A stretch of 64,000 nt of DNA, taken from Tenggerimyces flavus. GTDB taxonomy: Bacteria > Actinomycetota > Actinomycetes > Propionibacteriales > Actinopolymorphaceae. The notes beneath the pieces are model-generated. The model made no database searches. It saw only the letters and a list, made by a program, of their open reading frames with translations, and was not told where the DNA came from. A program made the position numbers and the translations under genes. Where the stretch lies: NCBI RefSeq assembly GCF_016907715.1, contig NZ_JAFBCM010000001.1, positions 4,464,001-4,528,000 of the forward strand, written 5' to 3'. Positions 8,274 to 17,363 of this stretch are shown piece after piece (positions within the stretch are counted from its first letter, which is position 1; the number at the start of each line of letters is the position of its first letter).

Positions 8274-8297
8274 GCAGGCGCCGAAACCGGCGCCTGC
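8274..8297 (+). other. GC-rich hairpin before first livJ
   Basis: A 9-bp perfect stem, GCAGGCGCC/GGCGCCTGC, with a 6-base loop lies 22 bp upstream of the livJ start and 52 bp after the response-regulator stop. No T-run follows. It could be a terminator for the upstream gene or a structured leader for livJ; the sequence does not decide. Confidence 0.4.
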
Positions 8298-8318
8298 AAA
8301 GCGTTCCAGGAGGAAATC

Positions 8319-9566
8319 GTGCGTCAGCGGTCCGCCATCCGCATCGGATTGGCCCTCGTCGCAGCTTCTCTGGCTCTCAGCGCGTGCGGCAGTAGAGGCG
8401 CCACGACGGATCCTGAGAGTGACCCGAGCAGCGGCAACCCCACCACCCAGCAGCAGAAGGTCGTCAAGATCGGCGTGATCGCGCCGTTCTCCGGGGAGAA
8501 CTCCGCGTTCGGCCTCGGCATCCGCAACGGTGCCGACCTCGCCATCAAGCAGGCGAACGAGCAGAACGCCATCCCCGGTTGGAAGATCGAGCTCGCGGCC
8601 GAGGACGACGAGGGTCAGCCCGACGTCGGCAAGAACGCCGCGACGAAGGTCGCCGGCGACGACGAGGTCGGCGCGGTGGTCGGTACGTTCAACTCCGGCG
8701 TCGCCCAGCAGACCGCGCCCGTGCTCAACAGCGCCAACATCGCGCAGGTCAGCCCCGCGAACACCAACGACACGCTGACCCGCGGCAACGACTTCGAAGC
8801 CAACCCGCAGCGGCTCTACCCGAACTACTTCCGCCTGTGCGCCACCGACGGCATCCAGGGCCCGTTCGGCGCGCAGTACCTCTACAACGACCTGAAGATC
8901 ACCGAGGTCGCGACGATCCACGACAAGAAGACGTACGGCCAGGGCATCGTCGAGGCGTTCACCAAGGAGTTCGAGAAGCTGGGCGGCACGATCGTCGCGG
9001 CCGAGACGGTCGACGCCAAGGAGAAGGACCTCGGCGCGGTCATCTCCAAGATCCAGTCGAAGAACCCGAAGGCCGTCTACTACGGCGGTGAGTACGGTCA
9101 GGCCGGCCCGCTCGCCGCGCAGCTCGAGTCCGCGGGGCTCGACGTGCCGCTGATGGGCGGCGACGGTATCAAGTCCGACGAGTTCATCAAGCTCGCCCAG
9201 GACTCGGCCAGCGGCAACTACGGCTCCTCGGTCGGCGCGCCTACCAACGAGCTCCCGACGGCCTCGAAGTTCGTCGCCGACTACGAGAAGGCCGGCTACT
9301 CCGAGCCCATGGAGGCGTTCGGCGCCTACTCCTTCGACTCCACGAACGCCGTGATCAAGGCGCTCGCCGTGGCCCTGAAGGACGCGACGGACGTGAAGTC
9401 CGCGCGGCCGAAGGTGATCGAGGCACTCGCCGTCACCGATTTCGAGGGCGTGACGGGCAAGGTCGGGTTCGACGAGTTCGGCGACCCGGTCAACAAGGTC
9501 CTCACGATGTACGAGGTCGAGGGCGGCAAGTGGGTCAAGGCGAAGACCGAGGCCTTCAACAAGTGA
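8319..9566 (+). CDS. livJ: Branched-chain amino-acid ABC transporter substrate-binding lipoprotein (copy 1)
   Basis: 415 residues. The N-terminus is a lipoprotein signal peptide with lipobox LSAC at about residues 20-23, so the mature protein is anchored outside the membrane. The body is a periplasmic-binding fold type I (KIGVIAPFSGENSAFG, VVGTFNSGVAQQ, PANTNDTL, VYYGGEYGQAGP). GTG 8319 follows a strong AGGAGGA site. It captures branched-chain amino acids or a related ligand for the LivHMGF permease encoded downstream. It closely resembles the next gene, from the signal peptide (QRSAIRIG-ALVAASLA) to the end, indicating tandem duplication. Confidence 0.92.
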   Translation: MRQRSAIRIGLALVAASLALSACGSRGATTDPESDPSSGNPTTQQQKVVKIGVIAPFSGENSAFGLGIRNGADLAIKQANEQNAIPGWKIELAAEDDEGQPDVGKNAATKVAGDDEVGAVVGTFNSGVAQQTAPVLNSANIAQVSPANTNDTLTRGNDFEANPQRLYPNYFRLCATDGIQGPFGAQYLYNDLKITEVATIHDKKTYGQGIVEAFTKEFEKLGGTIVAAETVDAKEKDLGAVISKIQSKNPKAVYYGGEYGQAGPLAAQLESAGLDVPLMGGDGIKSDEFIKLAQDSASGNYGSSVGAPTNELPTASKFVADYEKAGYSEPMEAFGAYSFDSTNAVIKALAVALKDATDVKSARPKVIEALAVTDFEGVTGKVGFDEFGDPVNKVLTMYEVEGGKWVKAKTEAFNK

Positions 9567-9582
9567 CGCCAGCAATCGGCGC

Positions 9583-9609
9583 GGAGGGGGTGGAATCCCC
9601 ACCCCTTCC
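9583..9609 (+). terminator. Probable terminator after first livJ
   Basis: An 11-bp stem (GGAGGGGGTGG against CCACCCCTTCC, with one G-T pair) and a 5-base loop lie 16 bp after the stop codon. It separates the first binding-protein gene from the second, which has its own leader of about 215 bp. Confidence 0.55.
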
Positions 9610-9825
9610 GAACCGATTCCGAACCGATTTGGCCTAGATCACCCACCAGTGCACGAATCGTCGCACACGGTAGTCCTCCCGATGTGCCTGAAGTTACGAC
9701 ACGGTAAGAGGGTGGGGGAGTCCATTCACTGAGACGGGTCGGGAGGCTAGTCTCTCCACACCCGCGGTCCACGCGGGTGGCCGGCGCATATGGCGCGTCG
9801 GGTTCCATCGGGCACAGGAGGAAAC

Positions 9826-11064
9826 GTGGGTCAGCGTTCCGCCATCCGGATCGGAGTGGCGCTGGTCGCCGCATCCTTGGCGTTCGCCGCCGCTGGTTGC
9901 GGCAACCGCGGCGGTGAGACTGGGAGCCAGGGAGGCGAGGGCGACGCCCCCACCAAGACCGCGAAGATCGGCGTGATCTCGCCGACCTCTGGCGGCCTGA
10001 GCGCGCTGGGCATCGGCATCAAGAACTCCGTCGACCTCGCGATCAAGCAGGCGAACGAGACGAAGGCCATCCCTGGTTGGACGTTGGAGCTCGCCGCGGA
10101 GGACGACGCGGAGAACCCCGACACCGGCAAGAACGCGGCGACGAAGCTCGCCGCGGACGACGAGGTCGTCGGTGTCGTCGGCACGCTCCAGTCGAGCATC
10201 GCCCAGCAGGTGCAGCCGGTTCTCGCTTCGGCGAACATCGTCCAGGTGTCTCCGGCGAACACCAACGACACCCTGACGAAGGGTGCGAAGTTCGAGACCG
10301 CACCCGAGCGTCCCTACCCGACGTACTTCCGCGTCTGCGCGGTGGACTCGCTGCAGGGTCCGTACGCGGCGCAGTACGTCTACAACACGCTGAAGTTCAC
10401 CAAGGTCGCCACGATCCACGACAAGCTCACCTACGGGCAGGGCCTGGTCGAGGCGTTCACCAAGGAGTACACGAAGCTCGGCGGCACGGTCGTCGCGGCG
10501 GAGACCGTTCAGAAGGACGAGACGGACTTCGGCGCGGTCATCTCCAAGATCGCTCCCAAGGCGCCGCAGCTCGTCTACTACGGCGGTCAGTACCCGCAGT
10601 CCGGTCCGCTGTCCAACCAGATGAAGTCCGGTGGCCTGAAGGTTCCGGTCATGGGTGGCGACGGCATGCAGGCCGGCGACTACATCAAGCTGGCCGGTGC
10701 GGCCTCCGAGGGCGACTTCGCCACCTCGGTCGGCGCGCCGACCGACGCGCTCGAGTCGGCGAAGAAGTACGTCGACGACTACGGCAAGGCCGGCTACAAG
10801 GACCCGTACGAGACCTACGGCGGTTACTCCTACGACGCCGCGAACTCGATCATCGAGGCCCTCAAGGTCGCCCTGAAGGACGCGACGGACGCCAAGTCCG
10901 CGCGGGCGAAGGTCGTCGAGGCGATGGCGAACGTGAGCTTCGACGGCGTCACCGGCAAGGTCGGCTTCGACGAGTTCGGTGACACGACGACGAAGATCCT
11001 GACCATGTACAAGGTCGAGAGCGGCAAGTGGGCCGCAGCCAGCACGGACGACCTTGGCCAGTAG
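9826..11064 (+). CDS. livJ: Branched-chain amino-acid ABC transporter substrate-binding lipoprotein (copy 2)
   Basis: 412 residues, a close paralogue of the preceding gene, with lipobox AAGC at about residues 22-25 and the same type I binding-protein landmarks (KIGVISPTSGGLSALG, VVGTLQSSIAQQ, PANTNDTL, LVYYGGQYPQSGP). GTG 9826 has a strong AGGAGGA site, and the family signal peptide begins right after it; an ATG 36 bp upstream would add unconserved residues. Divergence between the copies lies mainly in the ligand-cleft loops, so the two probably differ in ligand or affinity (inference). It leads the livHMGF genes but is separated from them by a strong hairpin. Confidence 0.92.
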   Translation: MGQRSAIRIGVALVAASLAFAAAGCGNRGGETGSQGGEGDAPTKTAKIGVISPTSGGLSALGIGIKNSVDLAIKQANETKAIPGWTLELAAEDDAENPDTGKNAATKLAADDEVVGVVGTLQSSIAQQVQPVLASANIVQVSPANTNDTLTKGAKFETAPERPYPTYFRVCAVDSLQGPYAAQYVYNTLKFTKVATIHDKLTYGQGLVEAFTKEYTKLGGTVVAAETVQKDETDFGAVISKIAPKAPQLVYYGGQYPQSGPLSNQMKSGGLKVPVMGGDGMQAGDYIKLAGAASEGDFATSVGAPTDALESAKKYVDDYGKAGYKDPYETYGGYSYDAANSIIEALKVALKDATDAKSARAKVVEAMANVSFDGVTGKVGFDEFGDTTTKILTMYKVESGKWAAASTDDLGQ

Positions 11065-11077
11065 CAGTTGAGCCATG

Positions 11078-11105
11078 GGGGGCGGGCGACGAGCCCGCCC
11101 CCTTT
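11078..11105 (+). terminator. Hairpin/attenuator between livJ and livH
   Basis: A 10-bp perfect GC stem, GGGGGCGGGC/GCCCGCCCCC, with a 5-base loop is followed by TTT. It lies 13 bp after the livJ stop and 67 bp before livH. Such a partial terminator is commonly used to keep binding protein in excess over the permease. Confidence 0.7.
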
Positions 11106-11171
11106 GGCGTTCTCCACTGAGTCAGAACTAGCAGGCTTTCGGCACTCGTACCTCGGTCAGGGAGGTGGTGT

Positions 11172-12116
11172 GTGGACCAGTTTCTCCAGCAGCTCATCAA
11201 CGGGCTGTCGCTCGGTTCGCTGTACGCGTTGATCGCGGTTGGATACACCGTCGTCTACGGGATCATCCAGCTGATCAACTTCGCCCACGGTGAAGTGTTC
11301 ATGATCGGGGCGTTCGGCGCACTGACGGTCCACACGGTGGCGTTCGACGAGGACATGCGGTCCCTCTGGGTCCTTCCTGTCATGGTGATCGGCGCGATGG
11401 CGGCCTCCGTCGGCGTGGTCATCCTGATGGAACGGTTCGCCTACCGACCACTCCGCAACGCACCACGATTAGCACCCCTGATCACGGCGATCGGGGTCTC
11501 GATCTTCCTGCAGGAAGCGGTTCGCCTGTTCTACGGGCGGATTCCCGGCTTCGACGACGCCAAGCGCGCGATCCCGTTCCCGCAGATCGAGTTCGTCACC
11601 GGCGAGCCGATCGCGATGGGGGGAGTGGTGATCCAGCGGGCCGCGGCGTTCACGATCGTCGCGCTGATCTTCTGCACCGTGCTGCTGTGGTTCTTCGTCA
11701 ACCGGACCCGTACGGGCCGCGCGATGCAGGCCACCTCGCAGGACCCCGACACCGCCCGGCTGATGGGCATCAACGTCGACCGCATCATCGTGATCGCGTT
11801 CTGCGTCGGCGCCGCACTCGCGGCGATCGCCGGTGTCGCGCACGGGCTGCGGTACACGCAGATCGACTTCCGGATGGGCTTCCTCGCCGGGCTGAAGGCG
11901 TTCACCGCCGCGGTCCTCGGCGGCATCGGCAACATCTACGGCGCCGTCGTCGGCGGCCTGGTCCTCGGGCTGGCCGAGGCGATGGCGATCCAGTACGTGC
12001 CTGGCCAGTTCGGCGGAACGGCCTGGAAGGACGTCTGGGCCTTCGTCCTGTTGATCCTGGTCCTGGTCTTCCGGCCGCAGGGCCTGCTGGGTGCGAGGGT
12101 GGTGGACCGCGCATGA
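11172..12116 (+). CDS. livH: Branched-chain amino-acid ABC permease LivH
   Basis: 314 residues with about eight membrane segments. The N-terminus (LINGLSLGSLYALIAVGYT, then LINFAHGEVFMIGA) and the C-terminal GGLVLGLAEAM are the hallmarks of LivH, one of the two inner-membrane subunits of branched-chain amino-acid importers. The coupling segment with DPDTARLMGINVDRII contacts the ATPases. GTG 11172 follows GGGAGGTGG. The stop overlaps the livM start. Confidence 0.93.
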   Translation: MDQFLQQLINGLSLGSLYALIAVGYTVVYGIIQLINFAHGEVFMIGAFGALTVHTVAFDEDMRSLWVLPVMVIGAMAASVGVVILMERFAYRPLRNAPRLAPLITAIGVSIFLQEAVRLFYGRIPGFDDAKRAIPFPQIEFVTGEPIAMGGVVIQRAAAFTIVALIFCTVLLWFFVNRTRTGRAMQATSQDPDTARLMGINVDRIIVIAFCVGAALAAIAGVAHGLRYTQIDFRMGFLAGLKAFTAAVLGGIGNIYGAVVGGLVLGLAEAMAIQYVPGQFGGTAWKDVWAFVLLILVLVFRPQGLLGARVVDRA

Positions 12117-13813
12117 GGCTCGTCATGAGAATCGACGCGCTGCTCGAGCGGCTGCTCGGCAACGCGGCCTGGCTGGTGGCACTGATCGGCGCCGCGCTGA
12201 CCACCGTCGGCACGCTGCTGCCGTGGACGTACGACCGCAGCATCCTGCACGACCTGACGGTCTACTTCTATCCCGCCGGCGCGCAGGTCTACACAATCAT
12301 CCTCGGCGGGCTTGCGTTGGTGTATCTGCTCGCGCAGCGCGGACCGCTGGCGGGTCTGCTCGGCGTGCTGTTCCGCGGTGGCTCCGGACCCGTCCGCATG
12401 GCCGGGATCTTCGCGACCGTGGTCGTGTGGCTGACGCTGATCGCGATCGCCGCCGCGCTCGGTGGCATGGTGAACGTCGATCCCGGCGGCTTCGTCTCCG
12501 GCGCCGGTGCGCTGATCCTGCTGGTCGGCTCCCGCGCTATGCCGGTCGAAGAGACGCCGGAGCTGAACGGCGAGCTGCACGACATCATCGAGATCCTCAT
12601 CATCGCCGCGGTTCTCGGTGGTCTGCTGCTCACTGCCGCGTACGCGCTCAACACCGACCAGGCGTGGATCTTCGTCCTCGTGCTGATCATGGTCGGCGGC
12701 GTCGCGGCGATCCTGCAGAAGGGCGGCCTGCTCGGCTGGTTCACCCGCATGGCCGGCCGGCATCGCCGGGTCACGCTGCTCGCGGCGTTCGTGGTCGCGT
12801 TCCTGTTCCCGCTGACTCAGGGCGACAGCGACGCGAACATGTCGATCGCGACCCAGATCCTCATCTTCGCCGCGACCGCGATCGGCCTGAACATCGTGGT
12901 GGGCTTGGCCGGACTGCTGGACCTCGGGTACGTCGCGTTCCTCGGCTCCGGTGCGTACGTCGGGGCGATGCTGTCGGCGTCGACGTTCGCCAACATCGGC
13001 TGGACGCCGCCGTTCCCGCTGGTGCTGTTGATCGGCGCGCTCGTCGCCGGCTTCCTCGGCATCATCATCGGCAGTCCGACGTTGCGGGTCAGCGGCGACT
13101 ACCTCGCGATCGTGACACTCGCGTTCGGCGAGATCTTCCGGCTGACGGTCAACAACCTCGACGGAACGAACGGGCCGGACCTCACCAACGGTCCGAACGG
13201 CATCCCGGCGATCCCCGACCTGGAGCTGTTCGGGTTCAACTTCGGCGACCAGCACACGATCTTCGGCGTCACCATGGGGCGATTCGCCAACTACTACTTC
13301 GTGTTGCTGATCCTCATCGCGTTCGTCATCACCGTGTTCGCCCGGTTGAACAACTCCCGGATCGGGCGTGGCTGGATCGCGATCCGCGAGGACGAGCGGG
13401 CCGCCGAGGCGATGGGCGTCAACACGTTCGGCCTGAAGCTGCTGGCGTTCGCCGGCGGCGCGATGCTCGCCGGCCTCGCCGGCACGATCAAGGCGCACCA
13501 CGACGTCTCGGTGACACCGGACCAGTACGTCTTCCTCGAGTCCGCGTTCCTCGTCGCCGCGATCGTGCTCGGTGGAATGGGAACGGTGGCGGGCGTGCTG
13601 CTCGGCGCGACGATCCTCAAGCTGCTGCCGGAGAAGCTGCGCTTCTTCTCCGAGTACCGGCTGCTGTTCTTCGGTGCCGTGCTCATCCTGATGATGCGGT
13701 TCCGGCCGGAGGGCCTCGTGGCCAGTAGGCGAAGACAGCTGGAGTTCCACGAAGAGGACGAGGCGCTCGCCGAACGCGTGGAGGACGATGTCGCGGAGGT
13801 GACGGCACGATGA
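12113..13813 (+). CDS. livM: Branched-chain amino-acid ABC permease LivM, N-terminally extended
   Basis: 566 residues; the core LivM domain occupies roughly residues 220-550 (GLNIVVGLAGLLDLGYVAF, SPTLRVSGDYLAIVTLAFGEI, SRIGRGWIAIREDERAAEAMG). The first 220 residues contain about five extra membrane segments, including a conserved-looking LPWTYDRS near the start. LivM without such an extension is about 300-420 residues, so this is a long variant. ATG 12113 overlaps the livH stop (ATGA), supporting the long form. The C-terminus ends in a charged cytoplasmic tail. It forms the channel with LivH. Confidence 0.92.
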   Translation: MRLVMRIDALLERLLGNAAWLVALIGAALTTVGTLLPWTYDRSILHDLTVYFYPAGAQVYTIILGGLALVYLLAQRGPLAGLLGVLFRGGSGPVRMAGIFATVVVWLTLIAIAAALGGMVNVDPGGFVSGAGALILLVGSRAMPVEETPELNGELHDIIEILIIAAVLGGLLLTAAYALNTDQAWIFVLVLIMVGGVAAILQKGGLLGWFTRMAGRHRRVTLLAAFVVAFLFPLTQGDSDANMSIATQILIFAATAIGLNIVVGLAGLLDLGYVAFLGSGAYVGAMLSASTFANIGWTPPFPLVLLIGALVAGFLGIIIGSPTLRVSGDYLAIVTLAFGEIFRLTVNNLDGTNGPDLTNGPNGIPAIPDLELFGFNFGDQHTIFGVTMGRFANYYFVLLILIAFVITVFARLNNSRIGRGWIAIREDERAAEAMGVNTFGLKLLAFAGGAMLAGLAGTIKAHHDVSVTPDQYVFLESAFLVAAIVLGGMGTVAGVLLGATILKLLPEKLRFFSEYRLLFFGAVLILMMRFRPEGLVASRRRQLEFHEEDEALAERVEDDVAEVTAR

Positions 13814-14631
13814 CCGTCGAGCAAGCCGCTCCAGCGCCGGGCCGGCACGCCGCCGCCGGGCTGCTGTCCGCCCGCGGCGTCACGATGCGGTTCGGCGGCC
13901 TGGTGGCCGTCAACAACGTCGACTACGACGTGTACGAGGGCGAGATCGTCGGGCTGATCGGGCCGAACGGGGCCGGCAAGACGACGTTCTTCAACTGCCT
14001 CACCGGCATGTACAAGCCGACCTCAGGCACGGTCTCGTTCCGCGGCCGCCCGCTCCGGCCGCGGCCGCAAGCGGTGACCAAAGCCGGCGTCGCACGGACG
14101 TTCCAGAACATCCGGCTGTTCGCCAACATGACCGCGCTGGAGAACGTCATGGTCGGCCGGTACTGCCGCACCACGACCGGCCCGATCTCGGCGATTCTGC
14201 ACGGGCCGAAGTACCGGCGCGAGGAACGCGAGACGCGCGAACGGGCGCTCGAGCTGCTGCGGTTCGTCGGGCTCGAGCGGAGCGCGGACCACCTGGCCCG
14301 CAACCTGCCGTACGGCGACCAGCGGCGGCTCGAGATCGCCCGCGCCCTGGCGACCGACCCGGGGCTGCTGCTGCTCGACGAGCCGACCGCGGGCATGAAC
14401 CCGCAGGAGACCCGCGGCGCGATGGAGCTGATCTTCCGGATCCGGGAGCAGGGCCTCGCGGTCGTGGTGATCGAGCACGACATGCGGTTCATCTTCAACC
14501 TGTGCGACCGGGTGACCTGCCTGGTCCGCGGCGAGAAGCTCTGCGAGGGCACCCCGGAGTCGGTCCAGTCCAACCCGCGGGTGATCGAGGCGTACATCGG
14601 CACCGGACCCGAGGCTGCGGAGGGCGCCTGA
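13810..14631 (+). CDS. livG: Branched-chain amino-acid ABC ATPase LivG
   Basis: 273 residues. Walker A is GPNGAGKTT, the Q-loop region is VARTFQNIRLF, the signature is LPYGDQRRLEIARAL, Walker B is LLLLDEPTAGMNPQE and the switch is VIEHDM. LPYGDQ and AGMNPQE are specific to LivG. It energises import through LivH/LivM together with LivF. The start overlaps livM by four bases. The first 18 residues are a short Ala/Pro-rich extension before the ATPase domain. Confidence 0.95.
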   Translation: MTVEQAAPAPGRHAAAGLLSARGVTMRFGGLVAVNNVDYDVYEGEIVGLIGPNGAGKTTFFNCLTGMYKPTSGTVSFRGRPLRPRPQAVTKAGVARTFQNIRLFANMTALENVMVGRYCRTTTGPISAILHGPKYRREERETRERALELLRFVGLERSADHLARNLPYGDQRRLEIARALATDPGLLLLDEPTAGMNPQETRGAMELIFRIREQGLAVVVIEHDMRFIFNLCDRVTCLVRGEKLCEGTPESVQSNPRVIEAYIGTGPEAAEGA

Positions 14632-15344
14632 TGACAACGATCCTCGAGGTCAAGGACCTGGTCGTCGCGTACGGCAAGGTCCGCGCGGTCAAGGGCATCA
14701 GCTTCACGGTCAGCGAGGGCGAGGTCGTCACGCTGATCGGGACGAACGGTGCCGGCAAGACCACGACGCTGCGGACGATCTCCGGCCTGCTGCCGTTGAC
14801 GGGCGGCTCGATCACCTTCCAGGGTGAGCGCATCGACGGCATGCCCGCGCACCGCATCGTCGAGCAGGGGCTGGCGCACGCGCCGGAGGGGCGGCGGATC
14901 TTTCCGCGGATGACCGTGGAGGAGAACCTCCGGCTCGGTGCGTACGCCCGTCGCGACACGGGGGTGGCGGCGGACCTGAAGCGGGTGTTCGAGCTGTTCC
15001 CGGTGCTGGAGGAACGTCGTCGCCAGGCCGCGGGCACGTTCTCCGGCGGTGAGCAGCAGATGCTCGCGATCGGCCGGTCGCTGATGTCGCGGCCGAAGCT
15101 GCTGATGCTGGACGAGCCGTCCATGGGCCTGTCGCCGTTGATGATGCAGCGGATCATGTCGACGATCCGCGAGCTGGTGACGGACGGGACGACGATCCTG
15201 CTCGTCGAGCAGAACGCCCAGGCGGCGCTGGAGCTCGCGCACCGCGGCTACGTCCTCGAGGTCGGCCGGATCGTGCTGTCGGACACCGGCCAGCAGCTGC
15301 TTGGCAACGAACAAGTCCGCAAGGCCTACCTCGGCGAAGACTAG
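14631..15344 (+). CDS. livF: Branched-chain amino-acid ABC ATPase LivF
   Basis: 237 residues, the usual LivF length. Walker A is GTNGAGKTT, the signature is FSGGEQQMLAIGRSL, Walker B is LLMLDEPSMGLSPLM, and LAHAPEGRRIFPRMTVEENL is diagnostic of LivF. ATG 14631 shares one base with the livG stop (TGATG), so the two ATPases are translationally coupled. It is the last gene of the importer operon; about 210 bp without a gene follow. Confidence 0.96.
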   Translation: MTTILEVKDLVVAYGKVRAVKGISFTVSEGEVVTLIGTNGAGKTTTLRTISGLLPLTGGSITFQGERIDGMPAHRIVEQGLAHAPEGRRIFPRMTVEENLRLGAYARRDTGVAADLKRVFELFPVLEERRRQAAGTFSGGEQQMLAIGRSLMSRPKLLMLDEPSMGLSPLMMQRIMSTIRELVTDGTTILLVEQNAQAALELAHRGYVLEVGRIVLSDTGQQLLGNEQVRKAYLGED

Positions 15345-15558
15345 TCGCGATCTTTCGTCCTGTGGTCGGGTTCGACCGGTCTGGCCCCTTTACGCCGGGC
15401 GGATGCCAGGTAGAGGGGCCACTGGCCGGGTGAGGCGACCACCTGCCAGACGCGGCGGTCCACGCGCTCCGTTACCCGGAGACGGCCTGGCACGTTCTAG
15501 CCTGTAGACGACAGGGTCTCCGTCCGGCCCGCCGAGGTTCCCGCGGGAGGTGCCGAGC

Positions 15559-17355
15559 ATGCGCGTACAGACTGCTCGGCTGCTGATCCGCGACCTGCGG
15601 GAGGACGACCGCGAGTCCGTACGGCAGTGGCGGCACGACCCTGACGTCACCCGCTACCTGGACAACCCCACCGGGGCGGACGCCGACCACTGGTTCGACG
15701 CCGCGCTCCGCGCCAACGCGACAAGGCCGCGGCACTCGCACGACTGCGCGATCGTGCTGCTGCGCTCCGGCGAGGTCATCGGCTGGCTGCGGATCGGCAG
15801 CTCGATCGACACCCGGGCGGGGGAGTACGTAGCGTCGTACGCGCTGCGCCCGGAGTACTGGAACCAGGGCTACCTCTCCGAGGCCCTCAAGGCCGCTCTC
15901 GACGTCAGCTTCTCCGAGCTCGGCGCGCTGCGCGTCTACGCCCAGGCGTACCGGGCGAACGGCGCGTCGACGCGCGTGATGGAGAAGGCGGGCATGCGGT
16001 TCGCCGGCGCCGCGCCGTCCGCGGCACCCCTGCTCGGCGACAGCGTCCGGTACGTCGCCGAACGCGACACGAGGCGCCCCGGTTTCCTCACCAGGCTCGG
16101 GCTGCGCGGCGGTCAGCGCAGGCGGGTCGGGCTGGTCGTCGTTCTCGGCCTGGTCCTGCTGCTCGCCGCCCCCGTCGCCGTCAGCGCGACCCTGGACTGG
16201 CTGGACAAACCGACCGCGCCGGAGGACGCCCGGCTGCTGCGCTGGCAGCCGCGCGGCGAGCTCACCGACGACCGCGGGACGGTGAACGAGGCGAGCGACG
16301 CCTGGCGCGCGTACCAGGGCCAACGCCCCGGGCGCGAGATCTACGTCGTGTGGGCCGGGCGGATCGCCGCCGGCCGCCTTGTGCTGCTGCAGTCCGTCGG
16401 GCCCGACGACGTCCCGTACCTCGCGCAGGTCTCCGAGCGCGGCGAGCCGGCCAAGTGGGTCGTCGACCGGGTCGAGCAGCTCGACGAGCAGCCGCTGGGG
16501 ATCGTGGTCAGGTACGACGGCAACCTGAACATGCCGATGACGCAGACCGGCACGGGTGCCTCGCTGGTGCAGCTCCTGCTCGCACCGCCGCACGCGCTGC
16601 GCCACGTCGGGACCCCGCGGCTGCTGCGGCGGACGCGGGAGCGCCCGAACGACCAGCCGAGCTGGGAGCCGCTGGTCGTCGACGACCGGGGGATGAGCAA
16701 AACCTGGCTGCACATCGACCGGCTGTCGCCCGACGGCACGGTGATCGCGATGGTGTGGCCCTCGTCCCGTGGCCGGGACTCCGTCCGTACGATCGCCGCG
16801 TCGCCGGAGGCGCTGCTCACCCGGCAGCCGACGATCCAGCTGGCCGACCCGACGTGGGGGCCGATGACGCCGTTCGACGAGCTCGTGTACGACGACGCCC
16901 GCGCGGCTGGAACGGTGCTCGGGCCGGACCACGTCGAGGGCGATGTCGCCCTGCTCGCGGCGCGGACGACCGACACCCGGACCTCCATCCTCGAGACCCG
17001 CAGGCAAGGCGTGTCGACCGCGGTGCTGGTCGTCTGGGGGCGGAACCGGGTGGAGTGCGTCGGCGACGCCATCTATCCGGACCTGGCGGACCGGTCGTTC
17101 GTCGCCATCGGCTGTGCGGACGCGACGCTGGACAAGACGATCCTGGCGGTGGTGGCGAAGCCGGGGACGGCGCGGTTCCAGGTGTCGGACGGGCGGGGTC
17201 GGCGGGTCGTGGAGTCGGCCGCCGCGCAGCCGCAGGTGCTGGTGATCGGGCCGGGGGCGCCGACGTACCAGCCGTACCTGGTGACCGCGTACGACGCGAA
17301 GGGTGTCGCGATCGACCGGGACACGATCGAGATGAACGGGACGTTGCCGCGGTAG
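15559..17355 (+). CDS. GNAT acetyltransferase fused to membrane segment and extracytoplasmic domain
   Basis: 598 residues in three parts. Residues 1-172 are a GNAT acetyltransferase of the RimJ type (TARLLIRDLREDDRESV, YALRPEYWNQGYLSEALKA, NGASTRVMEKAGMRF). Residues about 187-208 are one hydrophobic membrane-spanning segment (VGLVVVLGLVLLLAAPVAVS) after an arginine-rich cytoplasmic stretch. The remaining 390 residues, predicted outside the cell, contain no motif I recognise; they are rich in beta-type strands. The ATG is chosen because GGGAGG lies 7 bp upstream. The reading frame is continuous across the junction with steady high-GC codon use, so the fusion looks real. The acetylation substrate is unknown. 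Confidence 0.8.
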   Translation: MRVQTARLLIRDLREDDRESVRQWRHDPDVTRYLDNPTGADADHWFDAALRANATRPRHSHDCAIVLLRSGEVIGWLRIGSSIDTRAGEYVASYALRPEYWNQGYLSEALKAALDVSFSELGALRVYAQAYRANGASTRVMEKAGMRFAGAAPSAAPLLGDSVRYVAERDTRRPGFLTRLGLRGGQRRRVGLVVVLGLVLLLAAPVAVSATLDWLDKPTAPEDARLLRWQPRGELTDDRGTVNEASDAWRAYQGQRPGREIYVVWAGRIAAGRLVLLQSVGPDDVPYLAQVSERGEPAKWVVDRVEQLDEQPLGIVVRYDGNLNMPMTQTGTGASLVQLLLAPPHALRHVGTPRLLRRTRERPNDQPSWEPLVVDDRGMSKTWLHIDRLSPDGTVIAMVWPSSRGRDSVRTIAASPEALLTRQPTIQLADPTWGPMTPFDELVYDDARAAGTVLGPDHVEGDVALLAARTTDTRTSILETRRQGVSTAVLVVWGRNRVECVGDAIYPDLADRSFVAIGCADATLDKTILAVVAKPGTARFQVSDGRGRRVVESAAAQPQVLVIGPGAPTYQPYLVTAYDAKGVAIDRDTIEMNGTLPR

Positions 17356-17363
17356 CTCCCGCT

